Source: Enterobacter sp. kpr-6
GTDB taxonomy: Bacteria; Pseudomonadota; Gammaproteobacteria; Enterobacterales; Enterobacteriaceae
Assembly: GCF_900116015.1 (NCBI RefSeq)
Contig: NZ_FOYH01000002.1
Location: 62,001 to 126,000 of the forward strand
Length of the DNA stretch: 64,000 nucleotides
Direction: 5' to 3'
Of the stretch, positions 30,466-40,106 are shown one piece after another. A program made the translations under genes and the position numbers. The notes beneath the pieces were generated by a model that saw only the letters and a list, made by a program, of their open reading frames with translations, ran no database searches and was not told the DNA's origin. Each line of letters opens with the position of its first letter. Positions within the stretch are counted from its first letter, which is position 1.

Positions 30466-31005
30466 TCAGTAGGTATTACAAAACACCTGCGTTCCTATTT
30501 GATTACAGTAAGTTTGCTTAGGCTGCATTGCTCGCATTGATTGATTAAAATTTTGCAAGTTCTGCTGACGTATTTGTTCATCGTTCATTTTTTTTTGATA
30601 ATCAGCTGATGCATCTGTCGCATAACCGTCTGTATCAGGGCGCTGGGCAGTTATTTTAATTCCATCGGGGAACCTTGTTGTATCGATATGCTGACTATAG
30701 TTTTCAGATGCCCCGCTAGCCCAAACTGCCTGACATGCCTGGGTATACAAATCCCCACTTCCATCAATGACAGTCTTAGGGTAATAGAGATTTAAGGGTG
30801 TGTATCCTTGCTGAGTACCATTACAAATGACCATTGCTGATTGAGGTGTGCTGTCGTACTGCACGAGATAGCCAGAAGAAGCGCATCCTGTAATCAACAT
30901 AATATTAACAGCACAAGTTAATTTAATGAGTCTATGCATGAGATTCTGCCGCAACCTATTCATATTATTGTTAATTGAGGGAGGATTATAACTCAACTTT
31001 TTCAT
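30466..31005 (-). CDS. Putative lipoprotein carried by the prophage remnant
   Basis: Up to 179 residues. A signal sequence (HRLIKLTCAVNIMLITGC) ends in the lipobox LITGC, so the mature chain starts at Cys with ASSGY. The motif GTQQGYTPLNLYYP near residue 65 resembles a PEGA-type surface fold. The C-terminal region is Gln/Asn-rich with two Cys. The start is uncertain: ATGs at 31005, 30963 and 30939 are possible and none has a strong ribosome site. Low GC relative to the neighbours and its own terminator suggest an accessory gene. The function is unknown, and superinfection exclusion or host envelope modification are guesses. Confidence 0.6.
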   Translation of the reverse strand: MKKLSYNPPSINNNMNRLRQNLMHRLIKLTCAVNIMLITGCASSGYLVQYDSTPQSAMVICNGTQQGYTPLNLYYPKTVIDGSGDLYTQACQAVWASGASENYSQHIDTTRFPDGIKITAQRPDTDGYATDASADYQKKMNDEQIRQQNLQNFNQSMRAMQPKQTYCNQIGTQVFCNTY

Positions 31006-31406
31006 TTTTCGTGTATCAATTGACCAAAAAATACAGCAAGAAAAATCATGCTTTGAATGGCAGACCAGCTCTCAGGGATGCCTGTTGTTAAGTCTTATCA
31101 GTCGCAACCACTTCTGCCAGTTGAAAAAGAACATAAAGAGGATGAACGCGAACAGCAGCTCAGCAGTTCCCGCAATAATGATTAGAAACCAGACAAGTAG
31201 GTCCTGATAGTAGCAATCATCTCATGATCCTTGACGACTAGGGGCCCGCTTCGCGACGCTTCACAGAATGGCTAACCGTTGTGAGGGTGATTTTTGATTC
31301 ATCCGCCGTAGGGGATAGACATTATCAAGCGTCCCGATTGAGACGCTTTGTAATGGCTATAAAAAATCCCCACATCAGGGGCTTGACTCGGATCGGATTG
31401 GTTCGT
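31006..31406. other. Gap inside the prophage remnant
   Basis: No start-to-stop gene is convincing. On the minus strand an open frame (about 31075-31215) encodes a hydrophobic segment (LLVWFLIIIAGTAELLFAF, then FFNWQKWLRLIRL) with no ATG, which may be a broken holin-like or membrane gene. Near 31235-31260 the sequence GGGGCCCGCTTCGCG stands out as GC-rich, with no role I can assign. Confidence 0.35.
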
Positions 31407-31757
31407 CTACAGACAATTTTGTGAATGCTTTAACTTTTCTGTTGTTTCATCGCATTTACTCTGAAGAAATTCCAGCTGCTGTGCAGCATCGTTTTTAATC
31501 ATATCAATAACGATGCAATAACCCTCGACCCATATCTTATTAGCTGTGTTATGTACCAGTCTTTCAAAAATTTGAACCCACTCTGGGTTAGGCACACCCT
31601 CAAGTTCGAAATATGTTAATACCCCATTAAACCTACGGCTACGGTATTCATCAACTCCCAGTATTTTCATGCAAGTCATCCCACTGACACTACAGGACGG
31701 ATATGAATACCACTCAACTAAGAAAAATCCTACAACCATAATTAATAGGTGTTTCAT
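31407..31757 (-). CDS. Hypothetical exported or membrane-anchored protein
   Basis: 116 residues, not recognised. It starts MKHLLIMVVGFFLVEWYSYPSCS, which reads as a signal peptide or membrane anchor, followed by a Cys-containing soluble region with a helical C-terminal third (KNDAAQQLEFLQSKCDETTEKLKHSQ). AT-rich codon use sets it apart from the core genome. It lies beside the integrase remnant, in the position where integrated elements often carry cargo genes. Confidence 0.45.
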   Translation of the reverse strand: MKHLLIMVVGFFLVEWYSYPSCSVSGMTCMKILGVDEYRSRRFNGVLTYFELEGVPNPEWVQIFERLVHNTANKIWVEGYCIVIDMIKNDAAQQLEFLQSKCDETTEKLKHSQNCL

Positions 31758-31769
31758 TCAATCTCATAG

Positions 31770-32239
31770 TACATCGTTTAGATCTGACAAACTTGCATGT
31801 AAGGTTAGCCTACCTTTGCGCAGCCAGGGTGTCAGATGTTCTTAAAATGAACTGGAATCAGATAATGGATCATGGAATTTTCATCCAACAAGGCAAGACT
31901 GGTATTAAGCAGATCAAAGCATGGAATGACCGGCTGAGGTCTGCCATAGAGATATGTAAGCCGTGGGGAGATGAAGGGCCGGTAATCAGGACGATGTACG
32001 GCGAGAGGTATTCGTATAAAGGTTTTAATGAAGCCTGGAGAAAGGCGCGATCTGGCGCAAGTGAAAAACTGGGGCGGGCTCTTGATTGCACCTTCCACGA
32101 TCTGAAAGCAAAAGGTATTTCGGACTACGAAGGATCCAGCAAAGAGAAGCAGGTTTATAGCGGCCACAAGACCGAGTCACAGGTTTTGGTTTACGACAGA
32201 AAGGTGAAAGTGAGTCCGACATTGAACAGAAAAATGTGA
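31770..32239 (+). pseudogene. Tyrosine-recombinase (phage integrase) C-terminal fragment
   Basis: Catalytic-domain remnant of about 150 codons. The first Arg box is seen as LAYLCAARVSDVLKMNW. The second box, usually HxLR, reads FHDLKAKGISD with Lys in place of Arg. GHKT and the Tyr nucleophile region (SGHKTESQVLVYDRK) follow. There is no N-terminal arm-binding or core-binding domain and the only start is TTG. It ends 39 bp before the attR repeat, the usual place for the integrase that inserted at serU. Confidence 0.82.
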
Positions 32240-32277
32240 GCTTTGAAGCTCGTTTTTTTCTCAGCGGATTTTCTCAC

Positions 32278-32397
32278 ATTTTCTCAACGGGATGTTGGTC
32301 ACTGAAACGAGACGAGATAAGTGTTTGAATAATGGCGGAGAGAGGGGGATTTGAACCCCCGGTAGAGTTGCCCCTACTCCGGTTTTCGAGACCGGTC
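32278..32397. repeat. attR-like direct repeat of the serU prophage remnant
   Basis: Second copy of the 120-bp repeat found at 23961-24080 (119 of 120 identical). Here the tRNA continues intact past 32397, so the serU gene was restored at this end. Confidence 0.92.
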
Positions 32398-32422
32398 CGT
32401 TCAGCCGCTCCGGCATCTCTCC
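32333..32422 (-). tRNA. serU: tRNA-Ser (anticodon CGA)
   Basis: 90-nt tRNA with encoded CCA, long variable arm and anticodon CGA in the loop TCTCGAAAA. The sequence from GGAGAGATGCCGGAGCGGCT onward matches E. coli serU, and it precedes mtfA as in E. coli. Only the CGA tRNA reads UCG efficiently, so an intact copy is needed, which explains why the element keeps a complete 3' end. Confidence 0.97.
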
Positions 32423-32515
32423 GTTTTGATGGTTGCCATCATGCCAGGTAATTTGGCATTTTAACAGACCCTGTCCCTGCAATTATGTTCAAGTGACGAG
32501 TTTGCGAGCAAAGCG

Positions 32516-33313
32516 ATGATAAAGTGGCCCTGGAAAGCAAGTGAAACCACACGGACGACGATCCTCCCCTGGGAAGACGCGCTAAATATCCCTGTTCTGG
32601 CGAGTCTGTCCACGGATGAGCAAAACCGGCTTATTCAGCTTGCCGATCGCTTTTTACAGCAAAAACGTCTGGTGGTGTTACAGGGGCTGGAACTGGATGC
32701 GCTGAAAAACTGCCGTATTGCCCTGATCTTTTGTCTACCCGTGCTGGAACTCGGCATTGAATGGCTGGATGGTTTCCACGAAGTGCTGATTTACCCTGCG
32801 CCATTCGTGGTCGATGACGAATGGGAAGATGATATTGGCCTGGTGCATAATCAGCGTATGGTGCAGTCTGGTCAAAGCTGGCAGCAGGGGCCGGTGATCC
32901 TCAACTGGCTCGACATTCAGGATTCCTTTGACGCCTCAGGCTTTAACCTCATTATTCATGAAGTCGCGCATAAGCTCGATACGCGTAACGGCGATCGCGC
33001 CAGCGGCATTCCCCTGATCCCTCTGCGCGAAGTCGCAGGCTGGGAGCACGACCTGCATGCGGCAATGAACAATATTCAGGATGAAATTGATCTGGTAGGC
33101 GAAAGTGCAGCCAGCATTGATGCCTATGCCGCAACCGATCCAGCAGAGTGTTTCGCCGTGCTCTCTGAATATTTCTTCAGTGCCCCGGAGCTGTTTGCGC
33201 CACGATTCCCTGCCCTCTGGCAACGTTTCTGCCATTTCTATGCGCAGGACCCGCTGGCACGTCTACGTGATAATAGCGCCCCGCTGCGGGACGATATGCC
33301 ACATGTTCACTGA
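32516..33313 (+). CDS. mtfA: Zinc metallopeptidase and Mlc-binding protein MtfA
   Basis: MtfA (265 residues) binds the glucose repressor Mlc and thus modulates ptsG expression. It is also an aminopeptidase-like zinc enzyme. The zinc motif is HEVAHKLD near residue 149, with the third ligand Glu in [12 protein letters not shown] near residue 210. It lies between serU and the first tRNA-Asn, as in E. coli. Confidence 0.95.
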   Translation: MIKWPWKASETTRTTILPWEDALNIPVLASLSTDEQNRLIQLADRFLQQKRLVVLQGLELDALKNCRIALIFCLPVLELGIEWLDGFHEVLIYPAPFVVDDEWEDDIGLVHNQRMVQSGQSWQQGPVILNWLDIQDSFDASGFNLIIHEVAHKLDTRNGDRASGIPLIPLREVAGWEHDLHAAMNNIQDEIDLVGESAASIDAYAATDPAECFAVLSEYFFSAPELFAPRFPALWQRFCHFYAQDPLARLRDNSAPLRDDMPHVH

Positions 33314-33366
33314 AAGAGCGATTTGCGGCAAAATTCACCAGTTGAATCAGCCAGTTAATTTTACTG

Positions 33367-33395
33367 TTGACACAATTATGACGGGCCAGTAGTAT
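33367..33395 (+). promoter_or_regulatory. Promoter of the first tRNA-Asn gene
   Basis: TTGACA (33367-33372), a 17-bp spacer and TAGTAT (33390-33395) lie 19 bp upstream of the tRNA. Confidence 0.75.
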
Positions 33396-33413
33396 GCGCC
33401 TCGTTCACACGAT

Positions 33414-33489
33414 TCCTCTGTAGTTCAGTCGGTAGAACGGCGGACTGTTAATCCGTATGTCACTGGTTCGAGTCCAGTCAGAGGAGCCA
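33414..33489 (+). tRNA. tRNA-Asn (anticodon GTT), copy 1
   Basis: 76-nt tRNA with encoded CCA. The same sequence recurs at 40248, 47952 (minus strand) and 49776. It corresponds in position to E. coli asnT after mtfA. Downstream it shares CCAACTTCTTGT with copy 4. Confidence 0.97.
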
Positions 33490-34033
33490 ACTTCTTGTGT
33501 CATTCCCCTTTTCCCTTGTTTCCCTGAAAATCGCGTCAAACATCTCCATCTTGCTTTTCGCCTGTAACACCACTCACTTATTACCCATTAGTTTTTCTTT
33601 TATCGTTTTCTCGTAACGCCACCCGATAATGCGTTGTCTGACCGCATTTGATATTTATCCTATAAATATATCTAACAAATTAAATTCAATATTTATATTT
33701 AATAATATTTTTATAAACAAATAATCCGTAATAATTTCAAAGCCGCCCGTTCCGTCACATATTCGGAATAACAATTTACTTTTAAGCACCGGGAGGCAGG
33801 TGTATTATTCAGGTCAGCGATATCAACGATGATAACAGCATGAATAGCGGTGCTTTTCATTACCGAATGACCGGTAATTATAGCCTGCTCGTGTACCTGT
33901 CTTAATACATACCTTTTAAATGTCTTATTGAGATATTGGGAATTTGCTTTTTCGCTTATGTAGCATGAATGATTCAACTTCAGTTCGGCGTACAGGGTGT
34001 ATGCGTTGCTGAAGCATAAAGAAAGGAGTTCGT
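33490..34033. other. Non-coding gap between tRNA-Asn copy 1 and glgC2
   Basis: AT-rich from about 33640 to 33730. A minus-strand open frame here (33711-33977) has no ribosome site and no recognisable product, so I do not call it. The last 100 bp hold the glgC2 promoter region and a strong AAAGGAG ribosome site. No tRNA terminator hairpin is evident. Confidence 0.4.
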
Positions 34034-35317
34034 ATGGTTAAGTTTGAAAATAACGATCGTCTCATGCTGGCGCGCCAGTTACCTCTTAAAACTGTGGCGC
34101 TGATCCTGGCCGGAGGCCGGGGAACCCGTCTGAAAGACTTAACCACGGTGCGCGCAAAACCTGCCGTGCATTTTGGCGGTAAGTTTCGAATCATTGATTT
34201 TGCCTTATCTAACTGCATCAATTCCGGTATTCGCCGCATTGGGGTGGTCACTCAGTATCAGTCGCACTCGCTGGTGCAGCATATCCAGCGCGGCTGGTCA
34301 TTCTTCAATGAAGAAATGAATGAATTTGTCGATCTGCTCCCGGCGCAGCAGCGGTTACACGGTGAGAACTGGTATCGCGGCACAGCCGATGCGATTACTC
34401 AAAACCTCGATATTATTCAACGCTATAAAGCAGACTACGTGCTTATCCTCGCTGGTGACCACATCTATAAACAAGATTATTCGCGCATGCTGATTGATCA
34501 CGTCGAAAAAGGCGCACGCTGTACTGTCGGCTGCATGCCGGTACCGGTTGAAGAAGCGAGCGCTTTTGGCGTGATGGCGGTGGATGAGAACCACCGTATT
34601 ATTGATTTCGTTGAAAAACCGACCACTCCTCCCACCCTGCCCGGCGATCCCAGCCGTTCACTCGCCAGCATGGGCATTTATATTTTTGACGCTGATTACC
34701 TTTTTGAAATGCTGCAACAAGACGATGAAGATGAACAGTCCAGCCACGATTTTGGCAAGGACATCATCCCTAAAATTACCCAAGCGGGCTGCGCCAGCGC
34801 CCATCCTTTCCCTCTCTCCTGTGTGCAATCAGACAGCAACGCGGAACCCTACTGGCGCGATGTCGGGACGCTCGAAGCCTACTGGAAGGCCAATCTGGAT
34901 CTCGCGTCGGTCACGCCTGAACTGGATATTTATGACAGCAACTGGCCTATCCGCACCTATACCGAATCCCTGCCCCCCGCCAAGTTTGTTCAGGATCGCA
35001 GCGGCAGCTATGGCATGACAATGAATTCTCTCGTGTCTGGGGGATGCATCATTTCAGGCTCAATGGTCGTGCATTCCGTGCTGTTCCAGCGCGTCAGAAT
35101 TAACTCATTCTGTAATATTGATTCCGTCGTTCTGCTCCCGGATGTCAATGTCGGACGCTCCTGTCGCCTGCGTCGCTGCGTAATTGATCGCGGCTGCGTA
35201 TTACCCGAAGGCATGATTATTGGTGAAAACGCCGAAGAAGATGCGCGTCGTTTTTATCGCTCCAGTGAAGGTATCGTTCTGGTCACCAAAGATATGCTGG
35301 CCAGACTGAATAAGTGA
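34034..35317 (+). CDS. Second glucose-1-phosphate adenylyltransferase (GlgC paralogue)
   Basis: Makes ADP-glucose from glucose-1-phosphate and ATP for glycogen synthesis. At 427 residues it aligns with E. coli GlgC nearly end to end: [11 protein letters not shown] (nucleotide loop), [19 protein letters not shown], the catalytic Asp in [13 protein letters not shown], and [17 protein letters not shown] at the C-terminus. Lys of AKPAVHF, which binds fructose-1,6-bisphosphate in GlgC, is kept. The normal glgBXCAP operon is elsewhere, so this is an extra copy beside a glgP-like gene. About 25 percent of positions differ from my recollection of E. coli GlgC. Low interior divergence points to paralogy or transfer from a close relative. 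Confidence 0.9.
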   Translation: MVKFENNDRLMLARQLPLKTVALILAGGRGTRLKDLTTVRAKPAVHFGGKFRIIDFALSNCINSGIRRIGVVTQYQSHSLVQHIQRGWSFFNEEMNEFVDLLPAQQRLHGENWYRGTADAITQNLDIIQRYKADYVLILAGDHIYKQDYSRMLIDHVEKGARCTVGCMPVPVEEASAFGVMAVDENHRIIDFVEKPTTPPTLPGDPSRSLASMGIYIFDADYLFEMLQQDDEDEQSSHDFGKDIIPKITQAGCASAHPFPLSCVQSDSNAEPYWRDVGTLEAYWKANLDLASVTPELDIYDSNWPIRTYTESLPPAKFVQDRSGSYGMTMNSLVSGGCIISGSMVVHSVLFQRVRINSFCNIDSVVLLPDVNVGRSCRLRRCVIDRGCVLPEGMIIGENAEEDARRFYRSSEGIVLVTKDMLARLNK

Positions 35318-35382
35318 TTGTGTTACGCGCCGGGTATATTTTATTTATCCGGCGCACAACATATAAAACCAGGGTGGTGAAC

Positions 35383-35472
35383 ATGGATTTTAACCAACCG
35401 GCAACAGTGCATGTTTATCCTTTAGATTATCAATTCTTTATAAATGGATTTATCCCCGGAAGTATGAAATGA
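35383..35472 (+). CDS. 29-residue leader ORF coupled to glgP2
   Basis: ATG at 35383, 29 codons, stop TGA overlapping the glgP2 start as ATGA at 35469-35472. GGTGG lies 6-10 nt upstream. The peptide is [20 protein letters not shown] followed by NGFIPGSMK, unrelated to anything I know. The overlap suggests translational coupling of glgP2 to this ORF. It may be an artefact, but the exact ATGA overlap is unlike chance spacing. Confidence 0.5.
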   Translation: MDFNQPATVHVYPLDYQFFINGFIPGSMK

Positions 35473-37910
35473 GTCAGTCTTTAAATAAAACCACCGTCAG
35501 CGTTGACACCTTAAAAGATTCTATCGCGTATAAACTCATGTTTATGATCGGTAAAGATCCCGCGCTCGCGAATAAACATGAATGGCTTAACGCCACACTC
35601 TTTGCCGTGCGCGATCGTCTGGTTGAACGCTGGTTGCGTTCAAGCCGCGCAAAACTCTCTCAGGAGTCACGCCGGGTTTATTATTTGTCGATGGAATTTC
35701 TGATTGGACGCACGCTTTCCAATTCTCTGTTATCACTCGGTATTTATGATGAAGTTAAAACCGCGCTTGATGAAATGGGTTTTGACCTTGAGGAGCTGAT
35801 TGACGAAGAAAACGATCCGGGCCTCGGCAATGGTGGGCTGGGTCGACTGGCGGCCTGTTTCCTCGACTCGCTGGCTACACTGGGACTGCCTGGCCGTGGT
35901 TATGGTATTCGCTACGATTATGGGATGTTTAAACAGAACATTGTGGATGGCAGCCAGAAAGAATCTCCCGATTACTGGCTGGAGTACGGCAATCCCTGGG
36001 AATTTAAACGTCATAACACCCGTCATACGGTGCGCTTTGGCGGCCGGGTACAGCAGGAAGGTAAAAAAACGCGCTGGGTAGAAACCGAAGAGATCCTCGC
36101 CGTCGCCTATGACCAGATCATTCCCGGCTACGACACGGACGGCACGAATACCCTGCGCTTATGGAGTGCCCAGGCCAGCCGTGAAATCAACCTCGGTAAA
36201 TTTAATCAGGGCGATTATTTCGCAGCAGTAGAAGATAAAAACCACTCTGAGAACGTGTCGCGCGTACTTTACCCGGATGACTCAACCCATTCAGGCCGTG
36301 AATTACGTTTGCGTCAGGAATATTTCCTCGTCTCCGCGACTGTGCAGGACATACTCCGCCGCCACTGGCAGGAATATGGCACTTACGCCAACCTTGCCGA
36401 TAAAATTGCCATTCACCTCAATGATACCCATCCGGTGCTGTCGATCCCGGAACTGATGCGTCTGTTGATTGATGAACACAAATTTAGCTGGATCGACGCG
36501 TTTGAAGTGGCCTGCCAGGTCTTCTCTTACACCAACCACACGCTGATGAGCGAAGCGCTGGAAACCTGGCCTGTAGATATGCTCGGCAAAATCCTGCCGC
36601 GTCATTTGCAGATTATTTTTGAAATTAACGATCATTTCCTGAAAACGGTGCAGGAACATTTCCCGAATGACGATGCGCTGTTAAGCCGTATCTCAATTAT
36701 TGATGAGTCGCATGGCCGCAAGGTGCGCATGGCGTGGCTGGCGGTGGTGGTCAGCCACCGGGTCAACGGCGTCTCGGCGCTGCATTCCGGGCTGATGGTC
36801 GAGTCCCTGTTTGCGGATTTTGCCAGAATCTTCCCGATGCGCTTTACCAACGTCACTAACGGCGTAACGCCGCGCCGCTGGCTTGCCGTTGCAAACCCGT
36901 CGCTGTCAGCCGTTCTCGACAAGCAAATCGGGCATCACTGGCGCACCGACCTGAGCAGGCTGGAAGAGTTTGGTCAGTATGCGGATTACCCGCTCGTTAA
37001 CAAAGCGGTGCAAAAAGCAAAACTGGCGAATAAAAAACGCCTTGCGGTTTATATCGCCCGCGAACTGAACGTGGTGGTTAACCCGAACGCCCTCTTTGAT
37101 GTGCAGATTAAACGCATTCATGAGTACAAACGTCAGTTGATGAATGTCCTGCATGTGATTACGCGCTATCACCGCATCAAAGCCGATCCCGATGCGCAAT
37201 GGGTACCGCGCGTGACAATTTTCGCCGGTAAAGCCGCCTCAGCTTATTACATGGCGAAGCATATTATTCATCTTATCAATGACGTCGCGCAGATCGTTAA
37301 CAACGACCCGGTTATTGGTGACAAATTGAAAGTGGTCTTTATCCCGAACTATAGCGTCAGTCTCGCGCAGATGATCATCCCGGCGGCTGACCTTTCAGAG
37401 CAGATTTCATTGGCTGGAACGGAAGCCTCCGGCACCAGCAATATGAAGTTTGCCCTGAATGGCGCGCTGACGATCGGTACTCTGGACGGGGCGAACGTCG
37501 AAATGCGTGAAAACGTCGGTGCAGAGAACTTCTTTATCTTTGGTAATACGGCTGAAGAGGTCGATGCGCTGCGGCGCAAAGGCTATAACCCACATGACTA
37601 TTATGAGCAGGACGATGAACTGCGGCAGGCGTTAACCGCCATCGCTACCGGCGAATTCAGCCCGGCCGATCCACATCGCTACCGCGATCTGGTGGATTCA
37701 CTGACCCATTTTGGCGACCACTATCAGGTGCTGGCTGACTACCGCAGCTATATTGAATGCCATGAAGAGGTGGATAAGCTCTACAGCCGCCCTGAGGAAT
37801 GGACGGTAAAAACCATGCGCAATATCGCCGGAATGGGGTATTTCTCCTCAGACCGGACGATTAAAGAATATGCGGAAAAAATCTGGTACATCAAACCCGT
37901 GAAGCTGTAA
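35469..37910 (+). CDS. Second glycogen phosphorylase (GlgP paralogue)
   Basis: Family GT35 enzyme that releases glucose-1-phosphate from alpha-glucans. It has 813 residues, close to E. coli GlgP (815), and conserves [30 protein letters not shown], the [12 protein letters not shown] region and the PLP-lysine region [21 protein letters not shown] near residue 650. It is adjacent to an ADP-glucose pyrophosphorylase gene, so the pair would make and break glycogen, but no glgA, glgB or glgX is nearby. A terminator follows at 37927-37949. Confidence 0.92.
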   Translation: MSQSLNKTTVSVDTLKDSIAYKLMFMIGKDPALANKHEWLNATLFAVRDRLVERWLRSSRAKLSQESRRVYYLSMEFLIGRTLSNSLLSLGIYDEVKTALDEMGFDLEELIDEENDPGLGNGGLGRLAACFLDSLATLGLPGRGYGIRYDYGMFKQNIVDGSQKESPDYWLEYGNPWEFKRHNTRHTVRFGGRVQQEGKKTRWVETEEILAVAYDQIIPGYDTDGTNTLRLWSAQASREINLGKFNQGDYFAAVEDKNHSENVSRVLYPDDSTHSGRELRLRQEYFLVSATVQDILRRHWQEYGTYANLADKIAIHLNDTHPVLSIPELMRLLIDEHKFSWIDAFEVACQVFSYTNHTLMSEALETWPVDMLGKILPRHLQIIFEINDHFLKTVQEHFPNDDALLSRISIIDESHGRKVRMAWLAVVVSHRVNGVSALHSGLMVESLFADFARIFPMRFTNVTNGVTPRRWLAVANPSLSAVLDKQIGHHWRTDLSRLEEFGQYADYPLVNKAVQKAKLANKKRLAVYIARELNVVVNPNALFDVQIKRIHEYKRQLMNVLHVITRYHRIKADPDAQWVPRVTIFAGKAASAYYMAKHIIHLINDVAQIVNNDPVIGDKLKVVFIPNYSVSLAQMIIPAADLSEQISLAGTEASGTSNMKFALNGALTIGTLDGANVEMRENVGAENFFIFGNTAEEVDALRRKGYNPHDYYEQDDELRQALTAIATGEFSPADPHRYRDLVDSLTHFGDHYQVLADYRSYIECHEEVDKLYSRPEEWTVKTMRNIAGMGYFSSDRTIKEYAEKIWYIKPVKL

Positions 37911-37926
37911 AACAGGTGACCTTCAG

Positions 37927-37949
37927 ACCCGGCGAATCGCCGGGTTTTT
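37927..37949 (+). terminator. Terminator of glgC2-glgP2
   Basis: 9-bp arms ACCCGGCGA/TCGCCGGGT around one base run into TTTTTA, 16 bp after the glgP2 stop. Confidence 0.85.
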
Positions 37950-38898
37950 AAATTTGATAATCCAGCACCGTTTCATCCGGCTCCATCACCTGCCGTTTGA
38001 TGTCCTCAACCGACAGCCCCGCGTTGCATAGCTCAATAAAGCGCCAGACATAATTGCGCTGCAACTGACCGCGCTTAAGCCCCAGCCAGACCGTACTGGC
38101 ATCAAACAGATGATGCGTATCAAGCCGGATCAGCTTGCCTTCTTCCTGCTCTCCGCCCGATTGTTCAGCCACCAGCCCTACCCCCAAACCCAGCTCGACG
38201 TAGGTTTTAATCACATCAGAGTCCTGCGCACTCAATACCACATCAGGGATTAACCCTTTGCGGCTAAAGGCTTCATCAATGCGTGAACGCCCGGTGATCC
38301 CCTGCCGGTAGGTGATGAGCGGCCAGCGACTAATCTCCTCCAGGGTCAGCGGAGAAATGTCAGCCAGCGGGTGATCCTGCGGGATCAACACATTATGGTG
38401 CCAGCGAAACCACGGGAATGCCGCGAGTGTAGGATCGTTACTGAGTCGCTCGCTGGCGATACCGATATCGGCCCCGCCGTTATGCAGCAGAGATTCAATT
38501 TCCTGCGGCGTCCCCTGAATCAGCTCAAGGCGCACTTCCGGGAACAGCGTACGAAAAGATTTAATGACCGGCGGCAGACTGTAGCGCGCCTGAGTGTGGG
38601 TGGTGGCGATGGTCAACACACCGGAGGTGTCGTTAGTAAAAAGATCGGCTAAACGGCGGACATTGCTTGCCTCATTCAAAATACGTTCTGCAATGATCAG
38701 CAACGCTTTGCCAGGCTCCGTCATTCCCAACAGCCGTTTACCACGACGGATGAAAATCTCGATACCCAGTTCTTCTTCCAGTTCACGAATATGACGGCTT
38801 ACGCCCGACTGCGACGTGTAAAGCATATTGGCAACTTCGGTCAAATTGTAATCCCGACGCGCCGCTTCCCGGATTATTTTTAATTGCTGGAAATTCAC
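37948..38898 (-). CDS. cbl: LysR-family regulator Cbl (CysB-like)
   Basis: Activator of sulfonate-sulfur genes (tau, ssu) in E. coli. It has 316 residues from the GTG at 38898, which sits 5 nt after GGAGG and gives the conserved N-terminus (V)NFQQLKIIREAAR. The N-terminal helix-turn-helix contains LYTSQSGVSRHIRELEEELG. The C-terminal effector domain has TTHTQARY and TYRQGITGRSRID. Upstream in-frame ATGs to 38958 are not family-supported. It is next to nac, as in E. coli. Confidence 0.93.
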   Translation of the reverse strand: MNFQQLKIIREAARRDYNLTEVANMLYTSQSGVSRHIRELEEELGIEIFIRRGKRLLGMTEPGKALLIIAERILNEASNVRRLADLFTNDTSGVLTIATTHTQARYSLPPVIKSFRTLFPEVRLELIQGTPQEIESLLHNGGADIGIASERLSNDPTLAAFPWFRWHHNVLIPQDHPLADISPLTLEEISRWPLITYRQGITGRSRIDEAFSRKGLIPDVVLSAQDSDVIKTYVELGLGVGLVAEQSGGEQEEGKLIRLDTHHLFDASTVWLGLKRGQLQRNYVWRFIELCNAGLSVEDIKRQVMEPDETVLDYQI

Positions 38899-38998
38899 CC
38901 TCGCCTCCAGGCCATCAGACATAACGCTATTGTTAGAGTCTGAGGCCCGGCAGAACAAATAATAAAAACCAGCAACTTATTACTAAATGGAATATTAC

Positions 38999-39916
38999 TT
39001 AGCTGACGAGCAGTAATTCACGATTTTCCAGCGACGGACGGCTGACCAGCGACAGCAGGATTTCTTTCACCGCCTGGGCCTGCGGCGTTAACGGGCTTCG
39101 CGCCGACACATTCAGCGCCAGTGGCAGATTCATTGATGGAGCCGTAATGCGCGCCATCCAGCCATTCGCCGCCTCAGACAGAGAACGGGCAGCCGATTCA
39201 GGTAACACCGTGCCGCCCATGCCGCTGGCGATCGCCGCCGTCAACGTGCCGATGGATTCGATTTCACCGATGATTTTAGCCGTCAGACGACGCAGGGAAA
39301 ACGCTTCGTCCACCCGCAGGCGTACGGCGCTGTAATCACGCGGCAGGAACAGATTCATTTCAGCCACGGCAGCTAAATCGACGCTTTGCCCCGGACAGTC
39401 GCGGGTGCCCACCAGGTAAAGATCTTCTTTCAACAGCGGCTGGCTGGTGATGCCTGTCCCCGGCGTGCGCTCATACAGCACCGCCATATCAAGCTGGCCG
39501 TTTAACAGTTTATCGTTAAGCACCGCGCCGCTGTTCTCGTGCAGATAGACCGTCACATCGGGAAGTTCGTTACGCACGGCCTGTAAGAGAGGCATGGTGA
39601 TGGACGATGCCGCCGTTCCCGGCGCAAGGCCGATGGAGACCTGCCCGCGCAATGTCTGGCCGACATTATGGACCGCCAGTTGCGCCTGCTCACACTGGCG
39701 CAAAATGGTGCGCGCATGGGCATAAAGGATTTTACCCGCTTCAGTTGGCGTGACGCCGCGTTTGGTACGAATCAATAATTGCTGATCAAGCTCACCTTCG
39801 AGCGTGGCGACCTGCTGACTCAGGGCGGGCTGCGCGATATGCAGCACTTCAGCGGCCTGCGTCAGGCTACCGATATCGACGATTTTTACGAAGTATTTCA
39901 GGCGTCTAAAGTTCAT
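38999..39916 (-). CDS. nac: Nitrogen assimilation control protein Nac
   Basis: LysR-family regulator (305 residues) made under nitrogen limitation, coupling sigma-54/NtrC control to sigma-70 promoters. The start MNFRRLKYFVKIVDIGSLTQAAEV at 39916 matches E. coli Nac exactly in length, and a longer open frame to 40006 would run into the promoter. The N-terminal helix-turn-helix is AQPALSQQVATLEGELDQQLL. A sigma-54 promoter (39973-39988) and an NtrC site (40107-40123) lie upstream. Confidence 0.96.
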   Translation of the reverse strand: MNFRRLKYFVKIVDIGSLTQAAEVLHIAQPALSQQVATLEGELDQQLLIRTKRGVTPTEAGKILYAHARTILRQCEQAQLAVHNVGQTLRGQVSIGLAPGTAASSITMPLLQAVRNELPDVTVYLHENSGAVLNDKLLNGQLDMAVLYERTPGTGITSQPLLKEDLYLVGTRDCPGQSVDLAAVAEMNLFLPRDYSAVRLRVDEAFSLRRLTAKIIGEIESIGTLTAAIASGMGGTVLPESAARSLSEAANGWMARITAPSMNLPLALNVSARSPLTPQAQAVKEILLSLVSRPSLENRELLLVS

Positions 39917-39972
39917 TTTGCCTCCTGTACGGAACAACAGTGCCAACACCGGCAGTATCTTGTCGGAGGAGT

Positions 39973-39988
39973 TGCAAGATGCTTGCCA
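39973..39988 (-). promoter_or_regulatory. Sigma-54 promoter of nac
   Basis: On the minus strand TGGCAAGCATCTTGCA has GG and GC elements separated by 10 bp, matching the -24/-12 consensus TGGCAC-N5-TTGCA at all core positions. It lies about 57 bp upstream of the nac start. Confidence 0.9.
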
Positions 39989-40106
39989 GTTTTCGCAATG
40001 CCGCACAAAGGCGAGCTAACAAGCTGGATAATAAGAGATTCTAATCACAACGCGCCGGGTCATCACTGAAACAGCGGTTTGAAAGATGTCCATGAGGAGG
40101 CATTCA

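Noticed and set aside
33711..33977. 88-codon minus-strand frame upstream of glgC2
   Set aside because: No ribosome site, no recognisable protein and AT-rich non-coding character. It is likely a chance open frame.
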